Assembly (NCBI GenBank): GCA_007570785.1
Contig: ML662449.1
Coordinates: 10,192,009-10,256,008, forward strand
Length of the DNA: 64,000 nucleotides
Origin: Antilocapra americana
Lineage: Eukaryota > Chordata > Mammalia > Artiodactyla > Antilocapridae
Reading direction: 5' to 3'
The notes beneath the pieces were generated by a model. It ran no database searches. It saw only the letters and a list, made by a program, of their open reading frames with translations, and was not told where the DNA came from. How positions within the stretch are numbered: the stretch's first letter is position 1; the number at the start of each line of letters is the position of its first letter. The position numbers and the translations under genes are program-made. Shown in pieces: positions 1 to 10,461 of this stretch.

Positions 1-1345
1 AATGTCCTTCCCCTGCAGAGGGAATTTTTAGCTTGTCCTCTCCTTTGGTCACAGCATGCATGTGAATTTCTTTAGATTTTTCAAAAGTGAAAGTTGGAGT
101 AAATAAGATGTGAATATTGGAGGCTGAGATCTGCTAGATGTGTTTTTTAAACAGCTCTTTAGATGGGTGAATATGGCAGCTTGATTAAGAGATGCATACC
201 TTGATCATCTGTCATCTGCATGTCTTTAAGCCCTGAGGGGTAGTTTGTGCCAGAACCAGAAAGAAGTATGCCCCAAGAGACTGAGGACAGCACTACCTGG
301 TAATCAAAAAAGAGAAATGAACACGGCATTGAAGAGACTTAAAGAGGCGGGCACAAAACTCATTTGTTTATCCCCTAATATAAATTTCCTCCCAGATCTC
401 GTTCATTTCTGCTATCCTTTTCCTTAGCCGGAAAAGAAATTACATCATTTCTCTTCCTCTGCCTTTACATCTCCATTTTCATAGGGTGCCCCTTTGCATC
501 CTCATGCATGCTGGATGTCAACATTACCCACAGCTCTGGACCAGCCCAGAGAGAGGGGGAGGGGATCCCTAGTTCAGAATGGCTTTTATAGATTTTCAGG
601 AACGAACCTTAGGAATCCAGAAACCCAGGAAAGGAGAATGCAGATGGGACTGGACAGAATTTGAGAGGTTTGTTGCTCTCAGCTACAGAAGGCCTTAACC
701 CAAATCCAGCTCCTGCCACCCCATCCCAGACTGGGACAAGTCTGAAATAGCTCAGCAAACCGCACTCATTCATTCTAGTATGGCTGCTCACAATGGGTTT
801 ATGCACGTTGTACTTTGCTGCATTTCCTCTTTGGAAATTGGCTAAAATACTTTTGTTCTGCATTGTGTATTTTACATTTGGTTGAGTAAATTTTTTCCAT
901 CCCCACACATCATGTTACTTATCCCAGTGTAATAATATAGTAGTCTTAATAACACTTAATCAATGAGTAAATTATAGAATTCTTTGGGGAAAAAAAAGAG
1001 TTACAGTAGCATTTGTTTAAAATCCTGTGTTCCACATCATTAACTAGCTTGACATAATACCACGTTTTTGTTTGAGAAGGTAAACCTGCCTTCTAAGAAC
1101 AATTCATTGACACATAAATTTTGAAATATAAGAGCACCCCTCCCTCAAACTTCATTTCTTAACCAAAATCTATAATTTGGCAACTGGTGAAAATGAATGA
1201 ATATCAGAAATGTAATAATATAGAGAATAAAATTATTATCTTAATTAACAATTTTATTTATTTCTTATAAAATGTTTTAATATATAAAAATATATGAATA
1301 ACAATATAGAATACCTTTGGGGTCACCATCCAGCAATTAAGTACT
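1..1345. other. No recognisable gene or repeat
   Basis: Moderately AT-rich DNA. No open frame exceeds about 100 codons and none resembles a known protein. I see no ruminant SINE or LINE sequence. It may hold old, eroded repeats that cannot be recognised by eye. Confidence 0.5.
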
Positions 1346-1455
1346 GGGACTTCCCTTGTCTCCAGTTGTTGGGACTCTGCCTTCCAACGCAGGGTGCAGG
1401 TTCCATTCCTGGTGGGGAAATAAAGATCCCATATACCACACATCGTCGGGGAAAC
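1346..1455 (+). mobile_element. CHR-type tRNA-Glu SINE fragment
   Basis: The stretch begins with the degenerate head 'gggacttccct' and continues with the tRNA-like box B 'ggttccattcctggtgggg' and 'aaagatcccatat', as in cetartiodactyl CHR SINEs. The 3' body is missing, so it is a truncated copy. It lies directly before an old L1-like fragment. Confidence 0.6.
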
Positions 1456-1559
1456 ACCCTGCCCCCAAATTAACTACTATAAGCATAATTGCAACTCCTT
1501 GTGGTCCCTCTCAGATGTATTCCTGTCCAAACCCCCACCAGAGGGAACCCTGATTCTGA

Positions 1560-1830
1560 TTTTGGAGGTTATCATCCACAAGCATATTTTTAAACTGTTA
1601 TAATATGTAAATTTCTCTAGATGACATACAGGATCATTTTGCATATTTAAAATTTTTGCATAAATAGTGCCATATTGTACATATATAATTTGCAGGTTTT
1701 TTAACTCCATACTCTTTTCGGATACAAAATGACTACGCTTTGCTAAGTGTTGTTCTAGCTTATTCACTTTTGATTTTCACATATTATTCTACCATAGGAA
1801 TATACCACAGTACAGTCACCCATTGAAATC
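1560..1830 (-). mobile_element. Old L1M-type LINE fragment, antisense
   Basis: Read on the plus strand, the phrases 'tagtgccatattgtacatat', 'attctaccataggaatatac' and 'cagtcacccattg' follow the order found in the reverse complement of old mammalian L1M/HAL1 3' regions. Divergence is high and no reading frame is preserved. The family assignment is tentative. Confidence 0.45.
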
Positions 1831-2937
1831 TTGATTTTCAAGAGAAGAAAGAATTGATGTCATGGGGAAGGAAAGAACAGTCAGATAAAACCAATCCTCT
1901 AACTATACACATCATGGCTCCAAACCATGGCTTGGTTGCCCTGATATTTCCCTTCTTGCTGCTCAGGAATCCTATGTAAATAGCTGAGGCAAATGTTAAG
2001 GAAACTAATGAACGGAGTTTAAGACAGGTGGTGACAGCCAGATACCTCTGGCTAGTAGTCCCAGGCCTCTCTCTGATGCTAATGGCCTTCTTCATTGCAT
2101 CGGAGATGCAGAGATCATGTATAAGCTAACTGGACCCTGTGCTGTGCCACCCTTCAAAATGCAGTGTTTCTCTAGAAAAATCATTTATCATTTTTTTTAA
2201 ACCTGTGCACTTGGAGTTATGCATCCTCCAAACACCCATAGAGTATACCTTTTTCACATTGTAAACACCTCCTCAGATAAGCCAGGCTTGCTCTATTCAG
2301 TAACTGATCAAAAGGAAGATGAAGTGCTTTTCAAAGACAAGCCCTAAGATGAACAGTTCCTCTACCCTTCTAAACCTCGGCTACCCCATTCTGTCCATCC
2401 TGACATTCAAAGCAGCAAAGTGGGATGAGAAAAAAGAGTCGTGAGCTAAATAAAGGAGGAGCCCAGGCGGAATCTCTTCAAACTTTTTAAATATAAACCC
2501 GAACTCCTTAATGCCAGATATACTGCAGCTAAGGACGTAGGATTGCAGCTCCATCCTACAGCATTTGGAGGTGCCTGGACAAAGGAAGTGGCTGGCAGAC
2601 TGCACATCTAAGAAAAAGGATTGGCAGTGATGAGAAAGGCTTGGTGAATCCAGCCTCCAGGAGTGGAAGCCTGAAAAAGCCAGGTGCCTGGAGGGCGAGA
2701 CCAAGATATTGACAAGGGTAAAGCCTCCTGTTGACACTCAGAAGAGAAAGAAGCCCACCAACACTAGTTAAACATGAGAAACATGATGGGTGATCCAGCA
2801 GTGAGGTCACCAGGCAGATCCTTTAGTTCTACACTTCCCTTTCAGCAGAAAGATTCTGATCCATATTTGGGGGGGAAAGGCTCTCATTCATGGAAAGTCC
2901 CTATTTAAAAATCAAGTAAATCTACACAGTGGAATTG
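1831..2937. other. No recognisable gene or repeat
   Basis: About 1.1 kb with no SINE, LINE or LTR sequence that I can recognise. The open frames at 2,381-2,737 and 2,556-2,810 (minus strand) overlap each other and resemble no protein family. Confidence 0.5.
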
Positions 2938-3072
2938 GTGTTCAGTCACTAAGTTGTATCTGACTCTTTGTGACCCCATAAACTGTAGCTCGCCAGGCTC
3001 TTCTTTCCATGGGGTTTTCCAGACAAGAAAACTAGAAAATACTAGGAAGTGGGTTTGCCATTTCCTTCTTCA
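2938..3072 (-). mobile_element. Bov-tA SINE, partial
   Basis: On the plus strand this reads as the reverse complement of the Bov-tA body ('gactctttgtgacccc', 'ctgtagct-gccaggct', 'gtgggtttgccatttccttc'). The tRNA-like head is absent. It lies beside an L1 3' end that carries three more SINEs. Confidence 0.85.
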
Positions 3073-3187
3073 CACATGGAATACTACTCAGCAATTAAAA
3101 AGTACAAAATACTGTTACAGAAAGCGTAATGGACAAACTTCAAAATCATGCAAAGAAGAGACAAACCAATATATACAGTATGCTTCC

Positions 3188-3365
3188 ATTGGCTCATAAA
3201 GAATCTGCCTGCAATGTGGGAGACCTGGGTTCAATCCCTAGTTTGGGAAGATCTCTTGGAGAAGGGAATGACTACCCACTCCAGTATTCTAGCCTGGAGA
3301 ATTCCATGGACTGTATAGTCCATGGGGTCACAAAGAGTCAGACATGATTGAGTGCCTTTCACTTT
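3188..3365 (+). mobile_element. Bov-tA SINE
   Basis: Sense-strand Bov-tA: tRNA-like head 'ggctcataaagaatctgcct', then 'gggttcaatccctagtttgg', the body phrase 'ccactccagtattctagcct' and the end 'cacaaagagtcagacatga'. It is inserted in the L1 3' end spanning 3,074-4,078. Confidence 0.92.
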
Positions 3366-3422
3366 AATGTTTCCATTTACGTGAAGATTGAGAACAGACA
3401 AAACTCTCTTTGATTATGCATG

Positions 3423-3638
3423 TGTGTGCTAAGTCACTTTAGTCATGTAGTCATGTATGACTCTTTGCGACACCCCAGACCATAGCTTGCCAGGCTCCTC
3501 TGTCCACAGGGATTCTCCAGGCAAGAATACTGGAGTGGGTTTCCATGCCCTCCTCCAGACCCAGGGATCAAACCTGTAAATCTTACGTCTCCTACATTGA
3601 CAGGAGAGTTCTTTACCACTAGAGCCACCTGGGAAGCC
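3423..3638 (-). mobile_element. Bov-tA SINE with target-site duplication
   Basis: Full-length antisense copy ending in 'gccacctgggaagcccc'. It is flanked by an imperfect target-site duplication of about 18 bp ('ctctttgattatgcatgt' on the left near 3,404, 'ctctttggttatacatgt' on the right near 3,640). It is inserted in the same L1 3' end as its neighbours. Confidence 0.92.
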
Positions 3639-3721
3639 CCTCTTTGGTTATACATGTTAAAAATTGATTTATGTGTCAGGGAGGGGGCAAGAAGTTGACT
3701 GAGGAGGAATAATGTAATGAT

Positions 3722-3940
3722 GTGCTCTGTCACTTGTCATGTCCGACTCTGTGCAACCCTATGGACTGTAGCCTGCAAGGCTCCTCTGTCCATGGGATTC
3801 TCCAAGGCAAGAATACTAGAGTGGGTTGCCATGCCCTCCTCCAGGGTATCTTCCCAACCCAGGGATCTAACGAGTGACATCTCCTGAGTCTTCTGCCTAG
3901 CAGGTAAATTCTTTACTGCTGAGCCATCTGGGAAGCCTGA
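3722..3940 (-). mobile_element. Bov-tA SINE
   Basis: Antisense copy running from 'gtcatgtccgactctgtgc' to 'gagccatctgggaagcct'. It is the third SINE in the interrupted L1 3' end. The flanks 'aatgtaatga' and 'gatggaatga' may be an eroded target-site duplication. Confidence 0.92.
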
Positions 3941-4389
3941 TGGAATGACAGGCATGTTCTATATCTTGATTTGTGTGATCATTACACAGGTCACTGTGAC
4001 TGTTAATACTCATCAAACCAATCTTTAAGATTGGGAGTTTTTCTATTGTGGGTACATTATTATTCAATTTTTTAAGTTGTACATGAAAGATAAATAGATA
4101 AACGAAATCAAGTCAAAGATATATTTGGCTAAAAAAAGCTTTTCATTGAAAGTATGGACTCCAAGACAGTTATATGGGATTTCTTTAGGTAAGTCCAACC
4201 CTGTCCTGTTGGAAGTATACATGTCTATATGGCTTTCTGAACCATATCATTTTAAGGTCACTCTGCCTTCGAATTTCCCCTTCCCTTTCTTTTCATATTT
4301 CTCACTCTACTGCGCTTCCCATCCTCTGAAATATACATATATGTGTGTTTAATTATATTTTCTATTCATTAATTGTGTGTCTTTCTCCA

Positions 4390-4512
4390 TCTAGAATGGA
4401 AATTCCACAGGGCAGGTATGTTTATCCATTTTGCTCACTGCCATATCCCTATGTCACATGCATAGCACATGGCATGCCCTCAATTAATTGTTTTTGAATA
4501 AATGAAAAAGTT
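4390..4512 (+). mobile_element. L2 LINE 3' end
   Basis: The order 'tagaatggaaattccacagg gcagg', 'tttgctcactgccatatccc', 'agcacatggcatgccctcaa' and 'tgtttttgaataaatgaa' matches the conserved L2 3' end, which usually closes with a short tail repeat as here. It is old and noncoding. Confidence 0.75.
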
Positions 4513-4542
4513 CAAGGAAAGAAAATAATGATAACTTCTTAT

Positions 4543-4611
4543 TTGGCTTTAGAGATCGTCCAGTCCAAATCTATCATTTGCTGATAAGAATGTTGACACC
4601 CTGAAGGGATG
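4543..4611. repeat. Diverged direct repeat, copy 1
   Basis: About 69 bp that reappears in the same orientation at 5,565-5,633. Both contain 'gtccagtccaaatct', 'tcattt.ctgat.agaa' and 'gacaccctgaa.ggatga'. Identity looks like roughly 80-85 percent by eye. The pair could be a small local duplication or two copies of an old repeat that I cannot name. Confidence 0.6.
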
Positions 4612-5564
4612 AACTGCTTTCACCACCACAGAATCGTCAGAATGTGGCCATATCGTGGGTGAAAATGGATCACTCCCCAAATCTTGCTTCTCTCTCTTGA
4701 GTGAGATCGCAGGCAACTCCTTGTTTGACAAAAATTATTAGTTCTTCCAGCATCTTAACTTCCTTTCCATGTATACTTGTTATCATTCTAATCTAACGGA
4801 TCATCAAGAGAGAGACGATAGAAACAAGCTACTCATATTTGCCTTGAAGGTCTTATTTCCAAAATAAGAAATATAAAATTTTTGCTAATGTTCCTGGTAA
4901 ATCCAGTGGAATGACATCACTTGAATCTTTCTACATAAAGATAATTCAAGACTCTGAATATTTGCTTTGTACAAAAATCACTGTGCTAGATTCTAAAGGG
5001 AATAATAGAGTACTCTAAGAAAAGCAAGGTACAGGGAGAATTGCACTTAGTTATTTAGGTCTGTCAAGGCCAGAGCCCAAGTTTTCAGTGATATTTTGCG
5101 ATATTACCAAATATGATGAAACCTTGAGCTCCAGTAAGGAGATGTTTGTATAATTTCAGCAATCAAGCAGTAGTTGCCTTCCCTGTATTCATAAAATTAC
5201 ATCCCTTTTTCTGTAAGAGGCTGCCCTTGTTCATTTTCAAGTGCAAGTTACAGGGAGAGAACAGTTTACTTACAGTGATAGCAAACGATCAGACAGCCTC
5301 CAAGATCAAGGCCAGCAAAGACTGACAAAGAAGAAAAGGAAGAAAAACAAGGGGTCACACTCAGGAAGTCTTAGCACAGGTGAGAGGAAGTTGTTATGCT
5401 CTGTCGGCACGCTTTTTACAAGACTCCAGACCCACCTTCTAGTGGGCTTTACAAGGATACGTCGATAGCCTTTCTTCATGTCACTTATCCAACAAATATT
5501 TAGAGTGCCCATTCATGGAAGAAGCACTTTTCAAGGTGCCACATGTGCGCCTTGTTAACTCACC
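4612..5564. other. No recognisable gene or repeat
   Basis: Almost 1 kb without an identifiable element. The frame at 5,241-5,468 is Lys/Arg-rich only because of an A-rich purine run near 5,320-5,350 and has no homology that I recognise. Confidence 0.5.
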
Positions 5565-5633
5565 TTTGGCTTTCGAGGTTGTCCAGTCCAAATCTGTCAT
5601 TTACTGATGAGAACATCGACACCCTGAAAGGAT
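5565..5633. repeat. Diverged direct repeat, copy 2
   Basis: Partner of 4,543-4,611, about 1 kb downstream in direct orientation. Similarity appears to stop shortly after 'ggatga' on the right and at 'ttggcttt' on the left. Confidence 0.6.
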
Positions 5634-6324
5634 GACGTCAATGTGCTGGGACGAACACACCTGGGGCCACATTCTGACTTCTCCTCACACCCACTACTCC
5701 ACACTCCATCTCCTCCCCTCCAAACAAATCACAGACGTGGTCTCGCCACTTACCAGCAAGGAAAGAACTTGGGAGCCCCATTATTGTCAGAATAATTTTA
5801 AAAGTCTGTTAACATGGCATTCTTCTAAACACACACACACACAAATATTTGCATATTTAAAGCTATTTCTTATTAGTTCACATGGTCCTTTAATTATGGA
5901 ATTTCAAGTAGATAACAAAACGAAGTCAGACCGAAGATTTGGATAGTTAGTGGTAGTAGGGGAATTGACAAACAGAAAGGTGTCTATGGGTTAGTCCCAG
6001 GGATCAGCATCTCAAATGTGCTTTTCATTGCCTCTCACTACTTCGTTAATCTTCATCTGAATCCAGCACTGCAAAAACAACAACAACAAATCTGCAAAGA
6101 TTTTTTTTGTGAGAAATGAGAGTAAAATTGAAGGCAGGGAAGTTCTGCCCAGTGTGAGATAAATAGGACAATGATAAACATTTGTGTGTGCATCATTTAT
6201 ATAGTGGTGCTTTTTAGATTAGATATTAACCAAATATAATTTTTTTTAAACTTCGGTTTTCTAGGAACTCCTTGGGGACTAAAGAGTAAGCAAAGAATTT
6301 AACACCCCTTATTGAGGACTGAGG
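5634..6324. other. No gene; short CA and AAC runs
   Basis: No transposon recognised. A short (CA)n run lies at about 5,829-5,844 and an 'aacaacaacaac' run near 6,076. The 104-codon frame from 5,632 has no recognisable similarity and is likely chance. Confidence 0.5.
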
Positions 6325-6541
6325 GCTTCCCGGCTGGTTTTAGTGGTAAAGAACCCGCTTCCTAATGCAGGAGACTTAAGAGATATCAGTTCAACCCCTG
6401 GGTCATCCTTTGGAGGAGGCATGGCAACCCACTCCAGTATTCTTCCCTGGAGAATCCCACAGACAGAGGAGCCTGGTGGGCTACTGTCCACAGGGTCACA
6501 AAGAGTCAGACACAACTGAAATGACTTAGTACACTTGCACA
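6325..6541 (+). mobile_element. Bov-tA SINE (Bov-tA3-like end)
   Basis: Sense copy from 'gggcttcccggctggtttta' to 'actgaaatgacttagtacac'. The extended 'gacttag-acac' tail differs from the commoner 'actgagcgac' ending and suggests the Bov-tA3 type. It abuts the start of an MLT1 LTR. Confidence 0.9.
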
Positions 6542-6932
6542 CATTGTGGACAGAAGGTCTGTGTCCCTTCCAAAATCTTGTGTTGCTACCCTAATCCCCA
6601 GGGTGCAGGTATCTGAAGACGGGATCTTTGGGAAATCAGGGTTAGATGAGGTCATGAGAGTGGGGCTTTCATGATGGGATTAGTGGCCTTGCAAGAAGTG
6701 ACACCAGACAGCCCTATCCCTCTCCCTCTATCTCACAAAGAAGAGCTCATGTGAGTACACTTCACATGGCAGCCTCCTACAAGTCAAGAGAAGAGGCCTC
6801 AGAATGAAACTCATCTTGGTGATGCCTCGATCTTGGATTTTGCAGCCTCCAGAGCTGTGAGAAATAAATGTCTATTGTCTAAGCCACCCACTCTACGGTA
6901 CTTTGCTATGCAGCCTGGTCTAATACACCCTT
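6542..6932 (+). mobile_element. MLT1-type solo LTR (MaLR)
   Basis: An old mammalian retrotransposon LTR on the plus strand. In order I see 'ggtctgtgtcccttccaaa', 'gggatctttgggaaatcagg', 'gttagatgaggtcatgagag', 'cctccagagctgtgagaaat aaatg' (containing the polyadenylation signal) and the end 'taagccaccc ... ggtctaatacac'. No internal retroviral sequence is present, so it is a solo LTR. Confidence 0.8.
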
Positions 6933-7154
6933 ACTCTATACTTATAAATAAGAAATAATAATTTGATATAATTCTTGATTATATCATTTACTTTCCTCCT
7001 TTCTCTCTCTTTCCCTGTCTCATATACAGAACCTAGGAAAACAACTCCATAAATAAAATAAAACAACTACTGAAATAGAATAGATTTTTAAAGTATGAAG
7101 TTCATATACAATCTGAATTGAAAGCAAATAGATCAACTTAAACAAGAAGGAAAA

Positions 7155-7372
7155 AAATGGTCTTTGTTGGTGGTTCCATCAATACAATCTGCCCTCAGTG
7201 CAGGAGACCCAGTTTCAATCCCTGGGTTAGGAAGATCCCCTGGAGAAGGAAATGGCAACCAACTCCAGTATTCTTGCCTGGAGAATTCCATGGACAGAGG
7301 AGCCTGGGGAGCTACAGTCCACGGGATCACAAAGAGTTGGAAACAACTGAGTGACTAACACTTTCACTTTTC
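7155..7372 (+). mobile_element. Bov-tA SINE
   Basis: Sense copy. The tRNA-like head is diverged ('tggtggttccatcaatac'), while the body from 'cagtgcaggagacccagttt' to 'acaactgagtgactaacac' is well kept. Overlapping open frames on both strands here come from the SINE and are not genes. Confidence 0.9.
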
Positions 7373-8097
7373 TTTCAAAAAGAAGACATTTTTTTTTCTG
7401 GTTGCTTCCAATTGTCTTTCATGAGTCCTTATAAAGCTCACCTGATAAGGATGTACCAGCCTATCTTTAATAGTCCCCCCTCCACTTTTTCCCCTGTGAG
7501 AATTTGCTAAAGCTACTTAAGCCCTCCCCAGTATTTCAGTTGGTTCACAGGGGTTTCTTTTACCTGTGGGGCTCCAGGCCTGGTGCTGACTGTGTCACGG
7601 TGAGAACTTCAAGAAGGACTGAGCTGACCTGAGTTGCCTGAGGAGTAAGTCCAGATGCTGAGGATTTCATTTATCGTCCACATTGCCCTCCCCGACAACT
7701 CCAAAACCAACTACAAACTACTTAACCCATCAAAACTCATAGCAAAATTCTGGAGAGCAATTATCCTTCAATTAAAAGATTAATTAATTAAAACAAAAAA
7801 CAACTCATAGCTATCAAGCTCAGAGCTCTCCTCTTGGAACTGGAAGTACCTCCACAGTGGGAGTCACAGAGCTTTTCAAGCTAACGTCCCCATGATTAGT
7901 TTAAACTACTAAAACCCTGACTCCAATTTCTCACTTAAATCACTAGTCATTCTGTGTATATGGTTGAGGAGTTGGAAGTGAAGATAAAAAATAAATGAAA
8001 GGTCACATTATCATTGTATTCACTTTTCAGGAGATTCCGATTTCTCAGATAAGGCAGTAATACTGCAATATACCCTATTTCCACAGCATCAGAGCAT
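7373..8097. other. No recognisable gene or repeat
   Basis: No element identified. A short AT-rich run 'gattaattaattaaaac' lies near 7,780 and could be the eroded tail of an L1. Confidence 0.45.
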
Positions 8098-8312
8098 ATG
8101 TGCGTGCTCAGTCGTGTCAGTCGTGTCCAACTCTTTGTGACCCCATGGGCTGTAGTCCACCAGGCTCCTCTGTCCATGGGATTCTCCAGGCAAGAATACT
8201 GGAGTGGGTAGCCATTCCCTCCTCCAGGGGATCTTCCTGACCCAGGGATCAAACCTGAGTCTCCTGAATCAGCAGGTGGATTCTTTACCCACTGAGCCAC
8301 CTGGGAAGCCTC
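8098..8312 (-). mobile_element. Bov-tA SINE
   Basis: Full antisense copy from 'gtgcgtgctcagtcgtgtca' to 'gccacctgggaagcct'. Flanks 'tcagagcat' (left) and 'tcagaggat' (right) look like a short target-site duplication. Confidence 0.93.
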
Positions 8313-8559
8313 AGAGGATGAGAGAGGGGATGCTAAATTTTATAATCAAGACATTTTTTTAACTTGCACAGGAATTCAGGAGTTTAAAGGAGCTCTAGAG
8401 ATGCTAAAATGAATGACATGCTATATGTTGTTTTCTTCACTAGCCACGCATTTGGAGTCTTATATCACTGTGATTGTTTACCTTCCTCGATTTATTTTTT
8501 TGTCACAAACATTTACTGCTAGCTGAGTTATATGTTCAAGAATATTGATTGAACATAAA

Positions 8560-8950
8560 TATTGGAATTCTCCAATGTTTAATAATATAAAAAGCTAGAA
8601 AGAACCTAACTGTGCCTCTATAGGGAATTAATTAAACAACTCATAGTCTATCCATAAAGTGGAATAGTAAGCATCAGTTAAAAGAGAAGAGGTAGACTTC
8701 AGTGTCTTGACATGGAGAAATATAACCTTTCTATATGCTTAAGGGTAGAAGGGAAGCAGACTATAGAAAGAGCATTTCTAGTGGGATACTTTTAGATTAA
8801 ATCATGTGTGTGTATGTGTGCATATATGTACACTTTGATACGGGACTAGAACATACCCACCAACTTAACTTGTTAATAATAGTTATCTATTGGGTATTAC
8901 TGAGTGACAATTTTCTATTATTTAAATTGTTAAAGTAAGCTAACCCATTA
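8560..8950 (+). mobile_element. Probable old L1M/HAL1 3' fragment
   Basis: The phrases 'tctatccataaagtggaata', 'aggtagacttcagtgtcttg acatgg' and 'gtgtgtgtatgtgtgcatat' follow the order of old L1M/HAL1 3' regions. They are strongly diverged. Confidence in the family is low to moderate. Confidence 0.4.
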
Positions 8951-8984
8951 ATCTCTGCATCATATAGTTGAAGTTCCTTGTCTT

Positions 8985-9310
8985 GAGAGCCCAGAGAAGA
9001 GTTATACACACCAGGACCCCTTGTAGTTGGGTGACTATATGACTTATTCCATCTAATGAATTGTAAGCAAAAATGGCTCGTGTTCCTTCCAGGCTGGAAC
9101 AGTTAGCTGCTAATGCAAGATCTACCAGAGTGCTGTCCTTCAGCTATGAAACCCAGCAGTGTTTGAGATAGTGGCTGCTCCATCAACCCATATCCTCACA
9201 GGAGATGTTGCAGGTAGAGTGGGGCCTGCAGCCAGCCCATGATGGTCATGTCATAAAAGCAAAAATAAACTCATTGCTGTAAATCTTTCAAATTTTGGAA
9301 GTTTGTTAAT
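8985..9310 (+). mobile_element. Possible eroded LTR
   Basis: The block ends with 'aataaactcattgctgtaaa' and 'aattttggaagtttgtta', which resembles the 3' part of several old mammalian LTRs (polyadenylation signal, then a 'tgttgtaa...ggtttgtta' motif). The 5' part is not recognisable. It is a weak call. Confidence 0.3.
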
Positions 9311-9376
9311 GAAGAATGACCAGATCTTTCTTGTACTAGTACAAGTAAGCATATCGTCATTTTCTTCTTGAAAATG

Positions 9377-9434
9377 ACAATTTTCCAGTTGTGAGGAAAT
9401 TCTTAAGTTTCTAGCATTTCAGTCCTAATCAGCA
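9377..9434 (+). repeat. 57-bp inverted repeat, left arm
   Basis: Matches the reverse complement of 13,795-13,853 with one substitution and one single-base length difference. It contains 'gttgtgaggaaattcttaag'. Similarity ends sharply on both sides. The two arms bracket the compound L1 locus at 9,526-12,723. Confidence 0.9.
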
Positions 9435-9525
9435 AAGATGTGACTCTTCAATGTGTGACTTTAAAAGACCAAGAACATCTTGGTCCACTGAACAAACCTT
9501 GCAGTGGAAATAAGATCAACACCAC

Positions 9526-9597
9526 TAAAAAAGCCAGACGTTGAGAAAATTATAATTCCTTTCTCTGACATATGTATTTCAAAAACAAAAATGCTTG
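9526..9597 (+). repeat. 72-bp direct repeat flanking the L1 locus, left copy
   Basis: Nearly identical to 12,651-12,723 (about four differences, including the length of an A run). It contains 'gccagacgttgagaaaatta'. The two copies enclose all the L1 sequence between them. They can be read as an unusually long target-site duplication. The sequence continues past the right copy into an old L1 3' end, so the target was probably inside that older element. Confidence 0.85.
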
Positions 9598-9598
9598 G

Positions 9599-10403
9599 AG
9601 GATACCACTTTACACCAGTCAGAATGGCTGCCATCCAAAAGTCTACAAGCAATAAATGCTGGAGAGGATGTGGAGAAAAGGGAACCCTCTTACACTGTTG
9701 GTGGGAATGCAAACTAGTACAGCCACTATGGAAAACACTGTGGAGATTCCTTAAAAAACTGCAAATAGACGTGCCATATGACCCAGCAATCCCACTGCTG
9801 GGCATATACACCGAGGAAACCAGAATTGAAAGAGACACATGTACCCCAATGTTCATCGCCGCAGTGTTTACAATAGCCAAGACATGGAAGCAACCTAGAT
9901 GCCCATCAACTGACGAATGGATAAGAAAGCTGTGGTACATATACACAATGGAATATTACTCAGCATTAAAAAAAAATTCATTTGAAGCAGTTCTACTCAG
10001 ATGGATGGAACTGGAGCCTATTATCCAGAGTGAAGTAAGCCAGAAGCAAAAACAACAATACAGTATATTAACACATATATATGGAATTTAGAAAGACAGT
10101 AATGAGAACCCAACATGCGAGACAGCAAAAGGAACGCAGATGTATAGAAAAGACTCGTGGAGTCTGTGGATGTGGGAAAGGGTGGGATGATATGGGAGAA
10201 GGGCATTGAAACATGTTAATTATCATATGTCTAATCAATCGCCAGCCCAGGATTGATTCTCGGGGCTGGTGCATAGAGATTTCCCGGGGAGGGGAGGGAG
10301 GAGGGAGGGGGGAGGGAGGGGTTTCTGGAGGGGGAGCATATGTAAACCCATGGTGATATCATGGCATTGTATGGCAAAAACAATAAAAGGGAGAAAAAAA
10401 AAA
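9599..10403 (+). mobile_element. Ruminant L1 3' end, 5'-truncated
   Basis: Young ruminant L1 3' portion: ORF2 C-terminus, then a 3' UTR with a G-rich block at about 10,285-10,340 and an A-rich tail at about 10,394-10,403. The ORF2 end is open to 10,091 and includes the C-terminal Cys/His motif (C-W-R-G-C ... H-C-W-W-E-C). It is followed by a 19-bp non-L1 piece (about 10,404-10,422) and a second poly-A (10,423-10,435), as expected of a short 3' transduction or a second tail. It is close in sequence to the L1 3' end at 11,820-12,650. Confidence 0.88.
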
Positions 10404-10461
10404 GAAACACATTCCTAGATTCAAAAAAAAAAAAACCACTCTGTGCATTAAAAAGCAAATG

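Larger units (their letters stand above)
3074..4078 (+). mobile_element. L1 3' end split by three SINEs
   Basis: L1 pieces appear in order between SINEs: 'ggaatactactcagcaatt' (3,077 on), 'tttccatttacgtgaagatt' (3,370 on), 'gaagttgactgaggaggaa' (about 3,690) and 'ttctatatcttgatttgtgt' to 'aagattgggagtttttctat' (3,957-4,045). These match successive parts of one old L1 3' end, so a single element was later broken by insertions at 3,188-3,365, 3,423-3,638 and 3,722-3,940. No coding potential remains. Confidence 0.7.

Noticed and set aside
3190..3260. tRNA-like sequences in the heads of Bov-tA and CHR elements
   Set aside because: They are SINE heads derived from tRNA, with bodies and tails attached and degenerate arms, not tRNA genes.
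6542..6932. Possible endogenous retrovirus with coding capacity
   Set aside because: Only a solo MLT1-type LTR is present here and another at 43,183-44,440. No gag, pol or env sequence is recognisable in the window.
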